Below, one piece after another: positions 1 to 10,606 of a DNA stretch of 64,000 bases (the first letter of the stretch is position 1; each line of letters begins with the position of its first letter). The notes beneath the pieces were generated by a model. That model searched no databases and had not been told where the DNA came from. It saw only the letters and a program-made list of their open reading frames with translations. The position numbers and the translations under genes were made by a program. Source of the DNA: Polaromonas sp. SP1 (GTDB lineage Bacteria; Pseudomonadota; Gammaproteobacteria; Burkholderiales; Burkholderiaceae_C); NCBI RefSeq assembly GCF_003711205.1, contig NZ_CP031013.1:2274501-2338500 (forward strand), read 5' to 3'.

Positions 1-805
1 GCCGGTGATGCGCGATGTGGACATCGTCACCCAAAGCCGGGTATCCGGCTCGACCGCCCCATTGGTGGAGACGGCCAGCCTGACCGGCGCCGGGCAAAGC
101 TTCAGCCTGATTTCAAGCGCCAACACCACGGGCGCCGCCCTGCCGGGCGCGGTGGCCGCCGCCGGCCCCAACAGCCTGGTCGTGCTGTCGGGCACCTTCA
201 ACACCAGTGCCATCACGACGCTGCAAACCGGGCAGACGCTGATGGGCGCGGGGTCTGTCACCGTGCGCGCACCCAGCGGTGCGACCGCGACCCTGGTGAC
301 GCCGGGCGCGACCATCACCGGGGCGGTGGCCGGCAACAACCCGGCCGTCTTCATGGGCGACAACAGCACGTTGACGGGAATGACGGTCAGCAACCTGTCC
401 ACGGGGGGCGGCACGCCCAACCCGTTTGCCGTGCGCGCCACCGGCGTGACCGGGGCGGTCGTCTCCAACAATACGCTGACGGGGCTGGAAAACCTGGTGG
501 GTGGAACCGCGCAGGGCCTGCTGATCAGCAGCTCCAGCAACATCACCGTGAGCGGCAACACCATGACCGGCACAGGAACCGGCATTGCGGTGGGCCTCAA
601 TGTCGTGAATTCGACCGGCATCCTGGTCACGGGCAACACCATGAGTGCCACCGGAAGCAGCGCCGGGAACAGCCGGGCCATCGTGATCAACAACGGCAGC
701 TTCGCAGCGGGCTCGACGGGCAATACCATCCTGACCGGCATCTGCAGTGTCGCCGCTGCCGGAACCGGCTCGATCGGATTGACCGGCGGCGGGACTTGCC
801 CCTGA
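1..805 (+). CDS. C-terminal part of a parallel beta-helix surface/secreted protein (5' end outside window)
   Basis: The reading frame is open from base 2 and ends with TGA at 803-805, so the gene starts upstream of the window. The visible 260-odd residues are Gly/Thr/Ser/Asn-rich, with repeated strands of the type SNNTLTG, ISSSSNITVSGNTMTG and VVNSTGILVTGNTMSATG, the periodic N-x-[ILV]-x-[VL]-x-G-N-T pattern of right-handed parallel beta-helix (pectate-lyase-like/NosD-like) repeats. Very few charged residues and no membrane segment are visible, consistent with an extracellular or surface location. A Cys pair near the C-terminus (GICSVAAAG and GGTCP) could form a disulfide. No catalytic residues can be identified, so the activity (adhesin, glycan lyase, structural) is unknown. 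Confidence 0.6.
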   Translation, partial: PVMRDVDIVTQSRVSGSTAPLVETASLTGAGQSFSLISSANTTGAALPGAVAAAGPNSLVVLSGTFNTSAITTLQTGQTLMGAGSVTVRAPSGATATLVTPGATITGAVAGNNPAVFMGDNSTLTGMTVSNLSTGGGTPNPFAVRATGVTGAVVSNNTLTGLENLVGGTAQGLLISSSSNITVSGNTMTGTGTGIAVGLNVVNSTGILVTGNTMSATGSSAGNSRAIVINNGSFAAGSTGNTILTGICSVAAAGTGSIGLTGGGTCP

Positions 806-865
806 TGCTTGGCGATGCGCCGGCTCGGGCCGGTGCCTCTGCCGCCTCTACAGCCTCTACAGCCT

Positions 866-1780
866 CTACCAGGCGTGCTGGGCGTTGACCGGAAAGCTGC
901 CGTCCTTCACGGCACGCACGTACGCTTCCATGGCGCCGCGCACGCTGGCGGTCTTGTTGTCCGGGCCTTCCATGAAGTTGCGCACAAACTTCGGCATCTT
1001 GCCCAGGTTCATGCCCAGCATGTCGTGCAGCACCAGCACCTGGCCGGCGGTGCCGTTGCCCGCGCCAATGCCGATGGTGGCGCAATGTGTGAGCTCCTGC
1101 GTGAGCGTGGCCGACAGCGCGGCGGGCACCATCTCCAGCACCAGCATGGCGGCGCCGGCGTCCTGCAGTTCGCGCGCGTGGCGCGTCATCGTGGCGGCGG
1201 CTTCGTCACCCTTGCCCTGCACGCGGTAGCCGCCCAGGGCATGCACGGTCTGAGGCGTCAGGCCCAGGTGGGCGCAAACAGGGATGCCGCGCTCAACCAG
1301 GAAGCGCACGGTCTCGGCCGTCCAGCCGCCGCCTTCGAGCTTGACCATGTGGGCGCCGGCCTGCATCAGCACGGTGGCGCTGCGCAGCGCCTGCTCTTTG
1401 GACTCGTGGTAACTGCCGAAGGGCAAATCGCCAATCAGCCAGGCCGTGGCCTGTGAGCGGCGCAGGCCGTTGGCCACACATTCGGTGTGGTGGCGCATGG
1501 TCTCCAGCGTCACGCCGACGGTGCTGGTCAGGCCCTGGCAGACCATGCCCAGCGAGTCGCCCACCAGGATGCACTCCACACCCGCAGCGTCGGCCACGGC
1601 GGCAAAGGTCGCGTCGTAGGCCGTCAGCATGGTGATTTTTTCGCCATGCGCCTGCATCTCGCGCAGGCGCGGCAGGCTCACCGGTTTGCGCGCAGGTGGG
1701 GCGGATGGCGTGGACGACGGCGGCAGTGTGCCGTAAGGCGTGGCGGATGCTGGAGGGGTGGTGTCGGCAGGGGTCGTCAT
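866..1780 (-). CDS. panB: 3-methyl-2-oxobutanoate hydroxymethyltransferase
   Basis: PanB makes ketopantoate from 2-oxoisovalerate and 5,10-methylene-tetrahydrofolate, the first committed step of pantothenate synthesis. The 304-residue protein carries family motifs: [26 protein letters not shown] (metal-binding Asp), [19 protein letters not shown] and [22 protein letters not shown]. Residues 1 to about 33 are a Pro/Thr/Ser-rich extension absent from shorter family members; no later in-frame start precedes the conserved core, so the extension seems real. It is the last of six minus-strand genes (panD-bioA-bioD-bioF-bioB-panB), 87 bases after bioB. A 9-bp unit (CCTCTACAG) is repeated nearly three times across its stop codon. 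panC is not in the window. Confidence 0.96.
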   Translation of the reverse strand: MTTPADTTPPASATPYGTLPPSSTPSAPPARKPVSLPRLREMQAHGEKITMLTAYDATFAAVADAAGVECILVGDSLGMVCQGLTSTVGVTLETMRHHTECVANGLRRSQATAWLIGDLPFGSYHESKEQALRSATVLMQAGAHMVKLEGGGWTAETVRFLVERGIPVCAHLGLTPQTVHALGGYRVQGKGDEAAATMTRHARELQDAGAAMLVLEMVPAALSATLTQELTHCATIGIGAGNGTAGQVLVLHDMLGMNLGKMPKFVRNFMEGPDNKTASVRGAMEAYVRAVKDGSFPVNAQHAW

Positions 1781-1867
1781 GGGTGGGTCCGGAATTTAGC
1801 GAGAGTCTAACCAGCTTCAGTGTGCTTTTTTGTGCCTCGTCTAGAGAGGCCAGACAAGGCGTGCGCC

Positions 1868-2899
1868 TTAACGCGCTTCGGGCGCAGACCGGCTCATGCC
1901 CAGGCGCTCGAGCAGCTTCACGTCGGCTTCGGTGTCGGGGTTGCCGGTGGTCAGCAGCTTGTCACCGTAAAAGATCGAATTCGCGCCGGCCAGGAAGCAC
2001 AGCGCCTGAACGCCGTCGCCCATTTGCTGGCGGCCGGCCGACAGGCGCACGCGCGCCGTCGGCATGGTGATGCGGGCCACGGCAATCGTGCGCACAAATT
2101 CAAACGGGTCCAGGTCGGCCTGGTGGGCCAGCGGCGTGCCTTCGACCTTCACCAGGTTGTTGATGGGCACCGACTCGGGGTAGGGCGTGAGGTTGGCCAG
2201 CTCGGCCACGAGGCCTGCGCGCTGGCGGCGCGTCTCGCCCATGCCGACAATGCCGCCGCAGCAGACCTTGACGCCGGCGCTGCGCACGCGCGCCAGTGTG
2301 TCCAGGCGGTCCTGGTAGTCGCGCGTGGTGATGATGTCGCCGTAAAAATCCGGCGCGCTGTCGAGATTGTGGTTGTAGTAATCGAGGCCCGCGCTTTGCA
2401 GCGTTTGCGCATGGCCGTCTTCCAGCATGCCCAGCGTGGCGCAGGTTTCCAGGCCCAGCGCCTTCACGGTGCGCACCAGCTCGGCAACTTTTTCAATGTC
2501 GCGGTCTTTGGGCGAGCGCCAGGCGGCGCCCATGCAAAAACGTGTGGCGCCTGCGGCCTGCGCGCGCTGGGCAGCGGCCAGCACCTCGGCGGGCTCCATC
2601 AGCTTGCTGGCTTCCACGCCGGTGTCGTAGCGCGCGGCCTGCGGGCAGTAGCCGCAGTCTTCGGCGCAGCCGCCGGTTTTGACCGACAGCAGCGTGGCGA
2701 ACTCGACGCGCGTCGGGTCGAAGTTTTCGCGGTGCACGGTTTGCGCGCGGTGCATCAGTTCCGGAAAAGGCAGGTTGAACAAGGACTCGATGGCGTCCAC
2801 GCTCCAGCGCTGTTCACCTGCTTGTGCCGCCTGTTCGGTTTGTGAAACCTGGGGGCGCGGGCGGTGGAGCGTGATGATTTGTTCTGCGACGTGGGACAT
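1868..2899 (-). CDS. bioB: Biotin synthase (radical SAM)
   Basis: BioB inserts sulfur into dethiobiotin to give biotin, using S-adenosylmethionine, one [4Fe-4S] and one sacrificial [2Fe-2S] cluster. The 343-residue length is usual. The radical-SAM motif [10 protein letters not shown] gives the CxxxCxxC ligands, followed by the biotin synthase signatures [32 protein letters not shown] and the C-terminal [15 protein letters not shown]. The ATG at 2897-2899 is preceded by a purine-rich AAAGGAAAGAG. It lies 59 bases downstream of bioF in the same direction, so the bio genes are probably one operon. An internal 14-bp palindrome (AAGGCGTGCGCCTT) spans the stop codon. Confidence 0.97.
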   Translation of the reverse strand: MSHVAEQIITLHRPRPQVSQTEQAAQAGEQRWSVDAIESLFNLPFPELMHRAQTVHRENFDPTRVEFATLLSVKTGGCAEDCGYCPQAARYDTGVEASKLMEPAEVLAAAQRAQAAGATRFCMGAAWRSPKDRDIEKVAELVRTVKALGLETCATLGMLEDGHAQTLQSAGLDYYNHNLDSAPDFYGDIITTRDYQDRLDTLARVRSAGVKVCCGGIVGMGETRRQRAGLVAELANLTPYPESVPINNLVKVEGTPLAHQADLDPFEFVRTIAVARITMPTARVRLSAGRQQMGDGVQALCFLAGANSIFYGDKLLTTGNPDTEADVKLLERLGMSRSAPEAR

Positions 2900-2958
2900 G
2901 GTCTCTTTCCTTTCGGGGATTGGTTTTTGAGTCTAGCTGAAGCGTTCTTGTGAAGCGC

Positions 2959-4197
2959 TCAGTGCGTGGGTTCTGCTTGTTGCAGTGTTTGTGTGTGCTT
3001 CGTCGCCAAGGCGGTCAGGGCCTCGACCAGCAGGTCGATGTCGGCCTCGGTGTGCGCAGCCGACAGCGCAATGCGCAGGCGGGCCGTGCCCTCAGCCACG
3101 GTAGGCGGGCGAATCGCCGGCACCCAGATGCCGCGTGCGCGCAGGCCTTCCATGACGGCAAGGGCTTCATCATTGCGGCCGATCAGCAGGGGCTGGATGG
3201 CGGTCTGTGAAGGCGGCAATTGCCAGTGGCTGTTCGTCAGGCCCGCTGCGAGGCCGCTGCGCAATCGCGCAATCAGTTTTTGCAAATGTGTGCGGCGCCA
3301 TTCATCCTGCTCAATGATTTCAAGGCTGACGCGCAGCGCGCTGGCCAGCAGCGCGGGCGCGGCGGTGGCAAAAATATAGCTGCGGGTTTTCTGCAGCAGC
3401 CATTCGACCAGCGCTGCATCGCCCGCCACAAAAGCCCCGGCCACGCCGGCCGCCTTGCCCAGCGTGGCCATGTAGAGCACGCGGCGCGAAGCCTTGGCGC
3501 CATACAGGCCTGCGGCGGCGAGGCTGCCGCGCCCCCGCGGGCCCAGCACGCCAAAGCCGTGTGCGTCATCGAGCAGCAGCAGCGCGTCATGACGTTCGCA
3601 CAGCGCCACCAGCGCGGGGATGTCGGCGATGTCGCCGTCCATGCTGAACACCGCGTCGCTGATCACCAGCTTGCGCGGTGCATCGCTTTGCGCGAGTTCG
3701 CGGCCCAATGCTTCCAGGTCGGCATGGGCGTAGCGGTGGATGTTGGCGCGTGACAGGCGCGCGCCGTCAATCAGGCAGGCATGGTTGAGCGCATCCGAAA
3801 AAATCGCATCGCCCGCCCCCACCAGGGCCGGCACGATGCCGATGTTGGTGGCGTAGCCCGCATAAAAATACAGCGCGCGCGGCAGGCCGACGTAGGCGGC
3901 CAGGTCGCGCTCCAGCGCCTCGTTGGCGGCGCTATGGCCGCTGACCAGCGGCGAGGCGCCTGCGCCCACGCCATAGGCCTGGGCACCGTCGCAAGCCGCC
4001 TGTACCAGAGCCGGGTGCGTCGCCAGGCCCAGGTAGTCGTTGCTGCAAAACGCCAGCATGCTCTGCCCGTCGATCGAGAGGCGCGCGCCGCTGTCAGGCA
4101 CGACCACGCGGCGCTGCCGGCGCAGGTGGGCACGGTCCAGTTCGGCCACGCGCGCCGGAAATTCATCGAGCCAGGAGGATGTGGTGTTCATTGCCAT
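2959..4197 (-). CDS. bioF: 8-amino-7-oxononanoate synthase
   Basis: This PLP-dependent alpha-oxoamine synthase condenses pimeloyl-ACP (or -CoA) with alanine in biotin synthesis. At 412 residues it is slightly longer than the usual 385 or so because of a short C-terminal tail. Motifs are [11 protein letters not shown], the [14 protein letters not shown]-Asp segment, and the Schiff-base Lys in [12 protein letters not shown]. The ATG at 4195-4197 overlaps the end of bioD by about ten bases, which suggests translational coupling. Confidence 0.96.
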   Translation of the reverse strand: MAMNTTSSWLDEFPARVAELDRAHLRRQRRVVVPDSGARLSIDGQSMLAFCSNDYLGLATHPALVQAACDGAQAYGVGAGASPLVSGHSAANEALERDLAAYVGLPRALYFYAGYATNIGIVPALVGAGDAIFSDALNHACLIDGARLSRANIHRYAHADLEALGRELAQSDAPRKLVISDAVFSMDGDIADIPALVALCERHDALLLLDDAHGFGVLGPRGRGSLAAAGLYGAKASRRVLYMATLGKAAGVAGAFVAGDAALVEWLLQKTRSYIFATAAPALLASALRVSLEIIEQDEWRRTHLQKLIARLRSGLAAGLTNSHWQLPPSQTAIQPLLIGRNDEALAVMEGLRARGIWVPAIRPPTVAEGTARLRIALSAAHTEADIDLLVEALTALATKHTQTLQQAEPTH

Positions 4198-4880
4198 TCG
4201 GCGGGAAGGTGCAGGGTGATGTCGCGTGCGTCGATGCCGGGTTGCCAGGGCACAGTGGCCAGCAGGGGCGCCTGCAGTCGTTTTTGCAGGAAGGCGATGT
4301 TGTCGTCCTGCACCAGCATGCCGGGGTCGATATGGTTGGCGACCCAGCCGGCCAGCGTGAGGCCGCGCGCGCGGACCGCTTCGGCCGTGAGCAGCGCATG
4401 GTTCAGGCAGCCCAGGCGCAGGCCGACCACCAGCACCACGGGCAGGCCCAGCGCCAGGACCAGGTCGGCGCCCGTTTCTGTCGGCGAGAGCGGTACATGG
4501 AAACCGCCCGCCCCTTCCACCACCACCGCGTCGGCCAGCAGCGCCAGCCGGCGGTGGCAGGCGACGATGTGGGCGATGTCAATGCGCGCACCGGCGCGGG
4601 CAGCGGCGATGTGCGGCGATACCGGGTCGGGCAGCAGCACCGGGTTGTCGAGCTCGGGCGGCACGCGGCAGGTCGATGCGGCGCGCAGCGCGAGCACGTC
4701 TTCATTGGCCTCGACGCCGTCAACGGGCACTGTGCCCGCCGCCACCGGTTTCATGCCCACCACGCGCAAATGCCTTTTGGCCAACGCATGCAGCAGCGCG
4801 GCGCTGGCCAGGGTCTTGCCCACGCCGGTGTCGGTGCCGGTGACAAACAGCGAAACCGTTTTGTGTGCCGCTTCAGCCAT
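4188..4880 (-). CDS. bioD: ATP-dependent dethiobiotin synthetase
   Basis: BioD closes the ureido ring of 7,8-diaminopelargonate using CO2 and ATP. The P-loop GTDTGVGKT lies near the N-terminus, followed by [19 protein letters not shown] and [14 protein letters not shown], all family signatures. I chose the ATG at 4878-4880 ([12 protein letters not shown], 230 residues) because it overlaps the bioA stop in an 8-base ATGGCTGA arrangement; an ATG six bases upstream is also possible. An in-frame start further upstream at 4928 would run into bioA and add residues unlike the family. Confidence 0.95.
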   Translation of the reverse strand: MAEAAHKTVSLFVTGTDTGVGKTLASAALLHALAKRHLRVVGMKPVAAGTVPVDGVEANEDVLALRAASTCRVPPELDNPVLLPDPVSPHIAAARAGARIDIAHIVACHRRLALLADAVVVEGAGGFHVPLSPTETGADLVLALGLPVVLVVGLRLGCLNHALLTAEAVRARGLTLAGWVANHIDPGMLVQDDNIAFLQKRLQAPLLATVPWQPGIDARDITLHLPAEWQ

Positions 4881-6207
4881 GTGCATCGCCTTTGTCAGCC
4901 AGGGCTGCGTTGAGTGCCGCCAGCGCACCGCGTGCCAGGTGGTCCACCGCTTCTTTGTCCATCACATAGGGCGGCATGGCGTAGACCGTCTGGCCTATCG
5001 GGCGCAGCAGTACGCCCTCGGCCATGGCGTGGTGCGTGTAGCGGCGTGCGAAGTGGGGCACCGCCGTGGGTTCGATATCCCAGGCCCAGATCATGCCCAG
5101 CCTGCGTGCGTCGCGCACAGCGGCGTGCTGCGTCAGCGGCGCAAAGGCCTGGTCCATGGTGCGCGCCAACGCCGCGTTGTTCTCCAGCACATCGGTCTGC
5201 TCAAACAGCTCCAGCGTGGCCAGCGCGGCGCGGCAGGCCAGCGGGTTGCCGGTGTAAGAGTGCGAATGCAAAAAACCGCGCGCCACCTCATCGTCGTAAA
5301 ACGCTCCGTACACCGCGTCGGTGGTCAGCACGGCAGACAGCGGCAGCGTGCCGCCCGTGAGGCCTTTGGAGAGGCAAATGAAGTCCGGCCGTATGCCCGC
5401 CTGCTGGTACGCAAACATCGTGCCGGTGCGGCCAAAGCCGGTGGCGATTTCATCGGCGATCAGGTGCACGCCATAGCGGTCGCACAGCGCGCGTGCTTCG
5501 CGCAGGTAGGCTGCGTCGTGCATCGCCATGCCGGCGGCGCACTGCACCATGGGCTCGACGATGAGTGCGGCGGTGTGCGCGTGGTGCTGCGCCAGCCAGG
5601 CCTGCAGGTTTGCGGCGGCGCGGTGTGCAACATCTGCCGCGCTCTCGCCGGCTTGCGCGCCGCGCGCGTCGGGGCTGGCCACGGTGGCGGCCAGCCGCAC
5701 CAGCGGCGCATAGGCCTCGCGAAAGAGCGCGATGTCAGTCACGGCCAGTGCGCCCACGGTTTCGCCGTGATAACCGCCGGCCAGGCCGATGAAGCGGCTT
5801 TTCTCGGGCTTGCCGTTGTTGCGCCAGTAGTGCGCGCTCATCTTGAGCGCAATCTCGGTGGCGCTGGCGCCGTCGCTGCCGTAAAACGCGTGGCCCAGGC
5901 CGGTCAGCGCGCCCAGGCGCTCTGACAGCTCAACGACGGGCTCGTGCGTGAAGCCGGCCAGCATGACGTGGTCGAGGCGGTCCAGCTGGTCGCGCAGCGC
6001 GGCCTTGATGTGCGGGTGGCCGTGGCCAAACAGGTTGACCCACCATGAGCTGATGCCATCCAGGTAGCGCCGGCCTTCAAAGTCATGCAGCCACACGCCT
6101 TCGGCCCGCGCGATGGGCACGGGCGGGTGCGCCTCGTGCAGCTTCATCTGGGTGCAGGGGTGCCACACATGGCGCAGGCTGCGCCGGGTCATCAATGCGT
6201 TGTCCAT
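4873..6207 (-). CDS. bioA: Adenosylmethionine--8-amino-7-oxononanoate aminotransferase
   Basis: BioA is a class-III PLP aminotransferase that uses S-adenosylmethionine as amino donor to form 7,8-diaminopelargonate. Key segments are RYLDGISSWWVNLFGHGHP, FYGSDGASATEIALKM, GGYHGETVGAL, the PLP-binding DEIATGFGRTG and the Schiff-base Lys in CLSKGLTGG. The chosen ATG (6205-6207, MDNALMTRRSL, 444 residues) gives the usual family length; the frame stays open upstream but that part overlaps panD in another frame and is not family-like. It starts the bioADFB run, 64 bases after panD. Confidence 0.96.
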   Translation of the reverse strand: MDNALMTRRSLRHVWHPCTQMKLHEAHPPVPIARAEGVWLHDFEGRRYLDGISSWWVNLFGHGHPHIKAALRDQLDRLDHVMLAGFTHEPVVELSERLGALTGLGHAFYGSDGASATEIALKMSAHYWRNNGKPEKSRFIGLAGGYHGETVGALAVTDIALFREAYAPLVRLAATVASPDARGAQAGESAADVAHRAAANLQAWLAQHHAHTAALIVEPMVQCAAGMAMHDAAYLREARALCDRYGVHLIADEIATGFGRTGTMFAYQQAGIRPDFICLSKGLTGGTLPLSAVLTTDAVYGAFYDDEVARGFLHSHSYTGNPLACRAALATLELFEQTDVLENNAALARTMDQAFAPLTQHAAVRDARRLGMIWAWDIEPTAVPHFARRYTHHAMAEGVLLRPIGQTVYAMPPYVMDKEAVDHLARGALAALNAALADKGDAHG

Positions 6208-6271
6208 GAGGCCCTGTGTGAAGAGAGGAAAGGAAAAGGATCGCGGCCCGCGCTTCGCAGGGCCGGAAGGC

Positions 6272-6652
6272 TCAGGGCTGCTGCACCGGGATGGTGGAGC
6301 GCTCTTCCTTGATGCGGTTGTCCGGGTTGACGAAGACCAGCTTGGGGCTGAAACCCGCGACGTGTTCTTCATGCACCTGCGCAAAGGCCGCGATGATCAC
6401 CAGGTCGCCCACGGCCGCGCGGCGTGCCGCCGAGCCGTTGACCGAAATAATCCGGCTGCCGCGTTCGGCGCGAATCGCATAGGTGATGAAGCGTTCACCG
6501 TTGTTGATGTTCCAGATGTGCACCTGCTCGTTCTCGGCCAGGTTGGCGGCGTCCAGCAGGTCTTCGTCGATGGCGCAGGAACCCTCGTAGTTGAGTTCGC
6601 AGTGCGTGACGGCCGCGCGGTGGATTTTGGATTTGAGCAGGGTTCTGAACAT
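6272..6652 (-). CDS. panD: Aspartate 1-decarboxylase (pyruvoyl enzyme)
   Basis: PanD makes beta-alanine for pantothenate. The 126-residue proenzyme begins [18 protein letters not shown] and contains the self-cleavage site in NYEGSCAID, where cleavage at Gly-Ser generates the pyruvoyl group. The family signatures [12 protein letters not shown] and [15 protein letters not shown] follow. The frame is open for another 30 codons upstream, but the ATG at 6650-6652 gives the canonical N-terminus. It heads the minus-strand vitamin cluster and is divergent from nadC (about 160 bases between the starts). Confidence 0.96.
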   Translation of the reverse strand: MFRTLLKSKIHRAAVTHCELNYEGSCAIDEDLLDAANLAENEQVHIWNINNGERFITYAIRAERGSRIISVNGSAARRAAVGDLVIIAAFAQVHEEHVAGFSPKLVFVNPDNRIKEERSTIPVQQP

Positions 6653-6812
6653 GGTGGAGGGATTGAATCGGGCAAAACAGGAAGGCGCCATTTTGGGGTG
6701 CGAAGTCCCCACATCAGGCTGGCGGGCTGGTCGCTGTAACATTTGCGACAGTTTTTGAGTCTATTTAATAGTTTAGTGCACGGTATGGTGCGGTTTCTTT
6801 CTTAGATTGCTT

Positions 6813-7679
6813 ATGAAAAAGTCATTTGATTTCTCTGCCGCCGCAGTGGCAGCGCTGGCCCAGGCCGATGCGGCGCGCGCGCTGGCGGAAGACGTGGGCG
6901 CCGGCGATTTGACCGCTGCGCTGATCGACCCGGCCCGCCAGGCGCGGGCGCAGGTGGTGGCACGCGAAAGCGCTGTGGTGTGCGGCAGCGCCTGGGTGGA
7001 GGCCACGGTGCGGCAGCTGGATTCGCAGGCCCAACTGGTCTGGCATGTGAAAGACGGCGAGCGCTGCGAAGCCAACCAGTTGGTGTTTGAGGTGCGCGGG
7101 CTGGCGCGCGCGCTGTTATCGGCCGAACGCACGGCGCTGAATTTTTTGCAACTGCTCAGCGCCGTCGCGACCAAGACGGCGATTTATGCCGACATCGTGA
7201 AAGGCACGCGCGCCGTGATTGTCGACACGCGCAAGACCTTGCCGGGCCTGCGGCTGGCGCAGAAATACGCTGTCGTCACCGGCGGCGGCACCAACCACCG
7301 CGTGGGCTTGTACGACGCCGTGCTCATCAAGGAAAACCATATCGCCGCGGCCGGCGGCATCCGCCAGGTGCTGGCACGTGCGGCCGAGTTCGTCTCGCAG
7401 GCCGACTTTGTGCAGATCGAAGTCGAGAACCTGGGCGAGCTCCATGAAGCGCTGGACGCCGGCGCCACCATGGTGCTGCTGGACAACATGAGCCTGCCGG
7501 ATCTGAAAGAGGCGGTGCGCATCAACGCCGGGCGGGCGGTGCTGGAAATCTCCGGCGGCGTGACGCTGGACGGCCTGCGCACGCTGGCTGAAACCGGCGT
7601 GGACCGCATCTCCATCGGCACGCTGACCAAGGATGTGCGGGCGGTGGATTTTTCGATGCGCTTTGATGCCGCTGAGTAA
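6813..7679 (+). CDS. nadC: Nicotinate-nucleotide pyrophosphorylase (quinolinate phosphoribosyltransferase)
   Basis: NadC converts quinolinate and PRPP to nicotinate mononucleotide in de novo NAD synthesis. The 288-residue protein shows [14 protein letters not shown], the substrate-binding segment [37 protein letters not shown] and the C-terminal [12 protein letters not shown] and [12 protein letters not shown] barrel strands. The ATG at 6813 is preferred over a TTG two codons upstream. It is followed 13 bases later by nadA on the same strand, forming a nadC-nadA unit. Confidence 0.96.
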   Translation: MKKSFDFSAAAVAALAQADAARALAEDVGAGDLTAALIDPARQARAQVVARESAVVCGSAWVEATVRQLDSQAQLVWHVKDGERCEANQLVFEVRGLARALLSAERTALNFLQLLSAVATKTAIYADIVKGTRAVIVDTRKTLPGLRLAQKYAVVTGGGTNHRVGLYDAVLIKENHIAAAGGIRQVLARAAEFVSQADFVQIEVENLGELHEALDAGATMVLLDNMSLPDLKEAVRINAGRAVLEISGGVTLDGLRTLAETGVDRISIGTLTKDVRAVDFSMRFDAAE

Positions 7680-7692
7680 CCGGGTTTGAACC

Positions 7693-8817
7693 ATGAATGC
7701 CGTGATGCCCACCATCCGCGTTGAATACGAGCAACCCCTTGTTGCCGCCGGCGCTGCCTGCAGCACGCACCAAGCCTGGGCCCGTGTTCCGGTGGAACCC
7801 ACGCAGGCCGAACGCGCGGCGCTGAAAAGCCGCATCCGCGAGCTGCTCAAGGCGCGCAACGCGGTGATGGTGTCGCACTACTACGTGCATCCCGACCTGC
7901 AGGACCTGGCTGAAGAAACCGGTGGCATGGTGTCGGATTCACTGGAGATGGCGCGCTTTGGCCGCGACCATGCCGCCAAAACCGTGGTGGTGTGCGGGGT
8001 GCGCTTCATGGGCGAGACGGCCAAGATCCTCTCGCCCGAAAAGCGCGTGCTGATGCCCGACCTGGACGCGACCTGTTCGCTGGACCTGGGCTGCCCGCTG
8101 GATGCGTTCAGCGCGTTTTGCGATGCGCATCCCGACCGCACGGTGGTGGTGTACGCCAACACCAGCGCGGCCGTGAAGGCGCGCGCCGACTGGGTGGTGA
8201 CCTCCAGTTGCGCGCTCGACATCGTGCGCGCGCTCAAGGCGCAGGGCCAGAAAATCCTCTGGGCGCCCGACCGCCACCTGGGCGGCTACATCCAGCGCGA
8301 GACCGGCGCCGACATGGTGTCTTGGCCCGGCGCCTGCATCGTGCACGATGAGTTCAAGGCGTTTGAGTTGCAGGCGTTGAAGGATGAACACCCCGGTGCG
8401 CGCGTGCTGGTGCACCCCGAGTCACCCGCCGATGTGGTGGCATTGGCCGATGCCGTGGGTTCCACCTCCGGCATCCTGAAAGCCGCGCGCGAGATGGACG
8501 CCAAAGAGTTCATCGTCGCCACCGACAACGGCATGCTGCACAAGCTGCGCACGCTCAACCCCGGCAAGGTGTTTATCGAGGCACCCACGGCCGGCAACAG
8601 CGCCACCTGCAAGAGCTGCGCACACTGCCCCTGGATGGCCATGAACGGGCTGGCCGGACTGGCGCATGTGCTGGAAACCGGTGCCAATGAAATCCATGTC
8701 GACGCCGCACTCGGCCTGCGCGCCCGCTTGCCGATTGACCGCATGCTGGCGTTCACCGAGGCTTTAAAAGCGGGGCGGCCGGTGACAGGCCTGGTGCCGC
8801 ATATCGGCGCTGCCTGA
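7693..8817 (+). CDS. nadA: Quinolinate synthase
   Basis: NadA condenses iminoaspartate (from NadB) with dihydroxyacetone phosphate to quinolinate and carries a [4Fe-4S] cluster. The 374-residue protein contains the expected Cys-bearing segments [30 protein letters not shown] and the C-terminal [13 protein letters not shown], plus [20 protein letters not shown] and the DRHLGGYIQ region. The first 40 or so residues are a poorly conserved leader. It lies between nadC and the pabB/C fusion, with short gaps (13 bases on each side), so the three genes may be cotranscribed. Confidence 0.96.
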   Translation: MNAVMPTIRVEYEQPLVAAGAACSTHQAWARVPVEPTQAERAALKSRIRELLKARNAVMVSHYYVHPDLQDLAEETGGMVSDSLEMARFGRDHAAKTVVVCGVRFMGETAKILSPEKRVLMPDLDATCSLDLGCPLDAFSAFCDAHPDRTVVVYANTSAAVKARADWVVTSSCALDIVRALKAQGQKILWAPDRHLGGYIQRETGADMVSWPGACIVHDEFKAFELQALKDEHPGARVLVHPESPADVVALADAVGSTSGILKAAREMDAKEFIVATDNGMLHKLRTLNPGKVFIEAPTAGNSATCKSCAHCPWMAMNGLAGLAHVLETGANEIHVDAALGLRARLPIDRMLAFTEALKAGRPVTGLVPHIGAA

Positions 8818-8830
8818 CGGGCGCTGCTGC

Positions 8831-10606
8831 GTGACGGACACCGTTTCAGCACTCATCGATTTCACCGACCCTCACCAGCCCGAGGGGCCGCGCCTTCGCC
8901 ATGCCTTTGGTGCGCCGCGTGAGGTGCTGGTGGCGCATCGGCTTGAGGACGTGCGTGCGGTGCTGGACGCCGTGCAGGCCGCGGCGCAGCAAGGCGCCTG
9001 GTGCGTGGGTTACCTGCGTTATGAGGCCGCACCCGCTTTTGATGCCGCGCTCACGGTGCATGCGGCGGACGGGGCGCTAGCCTGGTTTGCCGTGCATGAC
9101 AAACCCTTGCCCTGGCCGCAGCCCCTACAAGAGACTTCGCCCCAGGTGCACTGGCAGGACTTCTTGCCGCGCCCGGCGTTTGACACGGCGCTGGCTGAGC
9201 TGCAACGCGCCATTGACAATGGCGAGTACTACCAGGCCAACTTCACGGCGCAGATGAAGGGCGTGCTGGCAGGCGATGCGGGAAGCGCCGCGGCCCTGTC
9301 CCTGTTCCATGCCTTGCAACGTGCGCAACCCGGCGGTTATGCGGCCTTTCTGGATGCGGGTGACGAGCAACTGCTGTCGGTGTCACCCGAGCTGTTTTTT
9401 GACTGGCGTGACGGCCTTCTGCTGGCACGGCCGATGAAAGGCACGGCGCCCCGCGGTGCAAATCCGCAAGACGACGCGGCGCAGGCCGAAGCCCTGCGCA
9501 ACTCGGCCAAAGAGCGCGCTGAAAACGTGATGGTCGTGGACCTGCTGCGCAACGATCTCTCGCGCATTGCAGAACCTTTCAGCGTGCGTGTGCCGCGCCT
9601 GTTTCACACCGAGGCCCTGCCCGCGGTGTGGCAGATGACGTCCGACGTTGAAGCGCGCACGCGCGCCGGTTGCAGCCTGGCGGGTGTTTTTGCGGCGCTG
9701 TTCCCCTGTGGATCGATCACCGGCGCACCCAAGGTGAACGCCATGCGGGCGATACGCGCGCTGGAGCACGAGCCGCGCGGTGTGTACTGCGGCGCCATCG
9801 GCGTGGTGCGACCTGGCGGTGCGGCCACCTTTAACGTGCCGATCCGCACCGTGACCTTGCGCGGCAATGCGGCGCGCTGCGGCATCGGCAGCGGCATTAC
9901 CTCCGGCGCCACGGCCGACGGCGAGTGGCGTGAATGGACGCTCAAGCAGGCGTTTGTGCAACGCGCCAGTGCGCCCTTCGAATTGCTCGAAACGCTGGGC
10001 CTTGCGGAGGGTGAATTGCGCGATGCCGATGCGCACCTGGCGCGCATGTCCCAAGCCGCGCAGCACTTTGCCTATCCGTGGAATATGCAGCATGTGGAGG
10101 GCGCGCTGCAGTCGGTGGCCGATGCCCATGCGCAAGGCACGTGGCGCGTTCGCTTGCTGCTGGATGCGGCCGGGCGTGCGCGCGCCGAAGCCTACGCACT
10201 GCCGGCCTCACCTGCGCGTGTGCGCCTGCAATTGGCGCAGCGCCCGCTGGACGAAGCGCATGGCGAATTCGTTCGCTGCAAAACCACCCGGCGCGCGCAC
10301 TACGACGCCTTCACGCCTACCGATCCGGAAGTGTTTGACACGCTGCTGTGGAACGCCGACGGCGAACTCACCGAGTGCACACGCGGCAACGTGGCCTTTC
10401 TGCTGGACGGCCGCTGGGTCACGCCGCCGCTGCGCTGCGGCCTGCTGGCCGGCGTGGGGCGTGCCCGTGCGCTGCAGGACGGGCGTATCCACGAAGAAGC
10501 CGTGGTGCGTGTGGAAGATTTGCCGCGTGTGGAGGCGCTGGCTTTTGTGAACAGCCTGCGTGGCTGGATACCTGCCGGGCTGGCGGTTATGCCGCAGGCA
10601 GCTTGA
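8831..10606 (+). CDS. pabB: Aminodeoxychorismate synthase component I fused to aminodeoxychorismate lyase-like domain (PabB-PabC)
   Basis: This 591-residue bifunctional protein would make 4-aminobenzoate for folate. Residues about 115-375 are the chorismate-binding domain: AIDNGEYYQANFTAQM, PMKGTAPRG, KERAENVMVVDLLRNDL, the SITGAPKVNAMRAIR motif and GVYCGAIGVV. Residues about 380-585 are a class-IV aminotransferase/lyase domain, with LLETLGLAEGELRD, the candidate PLP Lys in FVRCKTTRRAHYD, and DGELTECTRGNVAFL and PPLRCGLLAGVGR. The start is GTG, 13 bases after nadA. Fusions of this kind are known in beta- and gammaproteobacteria. The amidotransferase partner PabA is not in the window. Confidence 0.93.
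   Translation: MTDTVSALIDFTDPHQPEGPRLRHAFGAPREVLVAHRLEDVRAVLDAVQAAAQQGAWCVGYLRYEAAPAFDAALTVHAADGALAWFAVHDKPLPWPQPLQETSPQVHWQDFLPRPAFDTALAELQRAIDNGEYYQANFTAQMKGVLAGDAGSAAALSLFHALQRAQPGGYAAFLDAGDEQLLSVSPELFFDWRDGLLLARPMKGTAPRGANPQDDAAQAEALRNSAKERAENVMVVDLLRNDLSRIAEPFSVRVPRLFHTEALPAVWQMTSDVEARTRAGCSLAGVFAALFPCGSITGAPKVNAMRAIRALEHEPRGVYCGAIGVVRPGGAATFNVPIRTVTLRGNAARCGIGSGITSGATADGEWREWTLKQAFVQRASAPFELLETLGLAEGELRDADAHLARMSQAAQHFAYPWNMQHVEGALQSVADAHAQGTWRVRLLLDAAGRARAEAYALPASPARVRLQLAQRPLDEAHGEFVRCKTTRRAHYDAFTPTDPEVFDTLLWNADGELTECTRGNVAFLLDGRWVTPPLRCGLLAGVGRARALQDGRIHEEAVVRVEDLPRVEALAFVNSLRGWIPAGLAVMPQAA

Noticed and set aside
843..870. Tandem 9-bp repeat (CCTCTACAG) as the start of a CRISPR or VNTR array
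   Set aside because: Only about three units, with no spacers; it is a short local repeat around the panB stop codon.
1856..1869. Palindrome AAGGCGTGCGCCTT at the bioB stop as a terminator
   Set aside because: No T-run follows on the minus strand and panB continues in the same direction.
3781..5925. Open frame of over 700 codons on the plus strand opposite bioF-bioD-bioA
   Set aside because: It is antisense to three well-supported genes and has the Arg/Gly/His/Gln-rich composition of a GC-rich shadow frame, with no recognisable domain.
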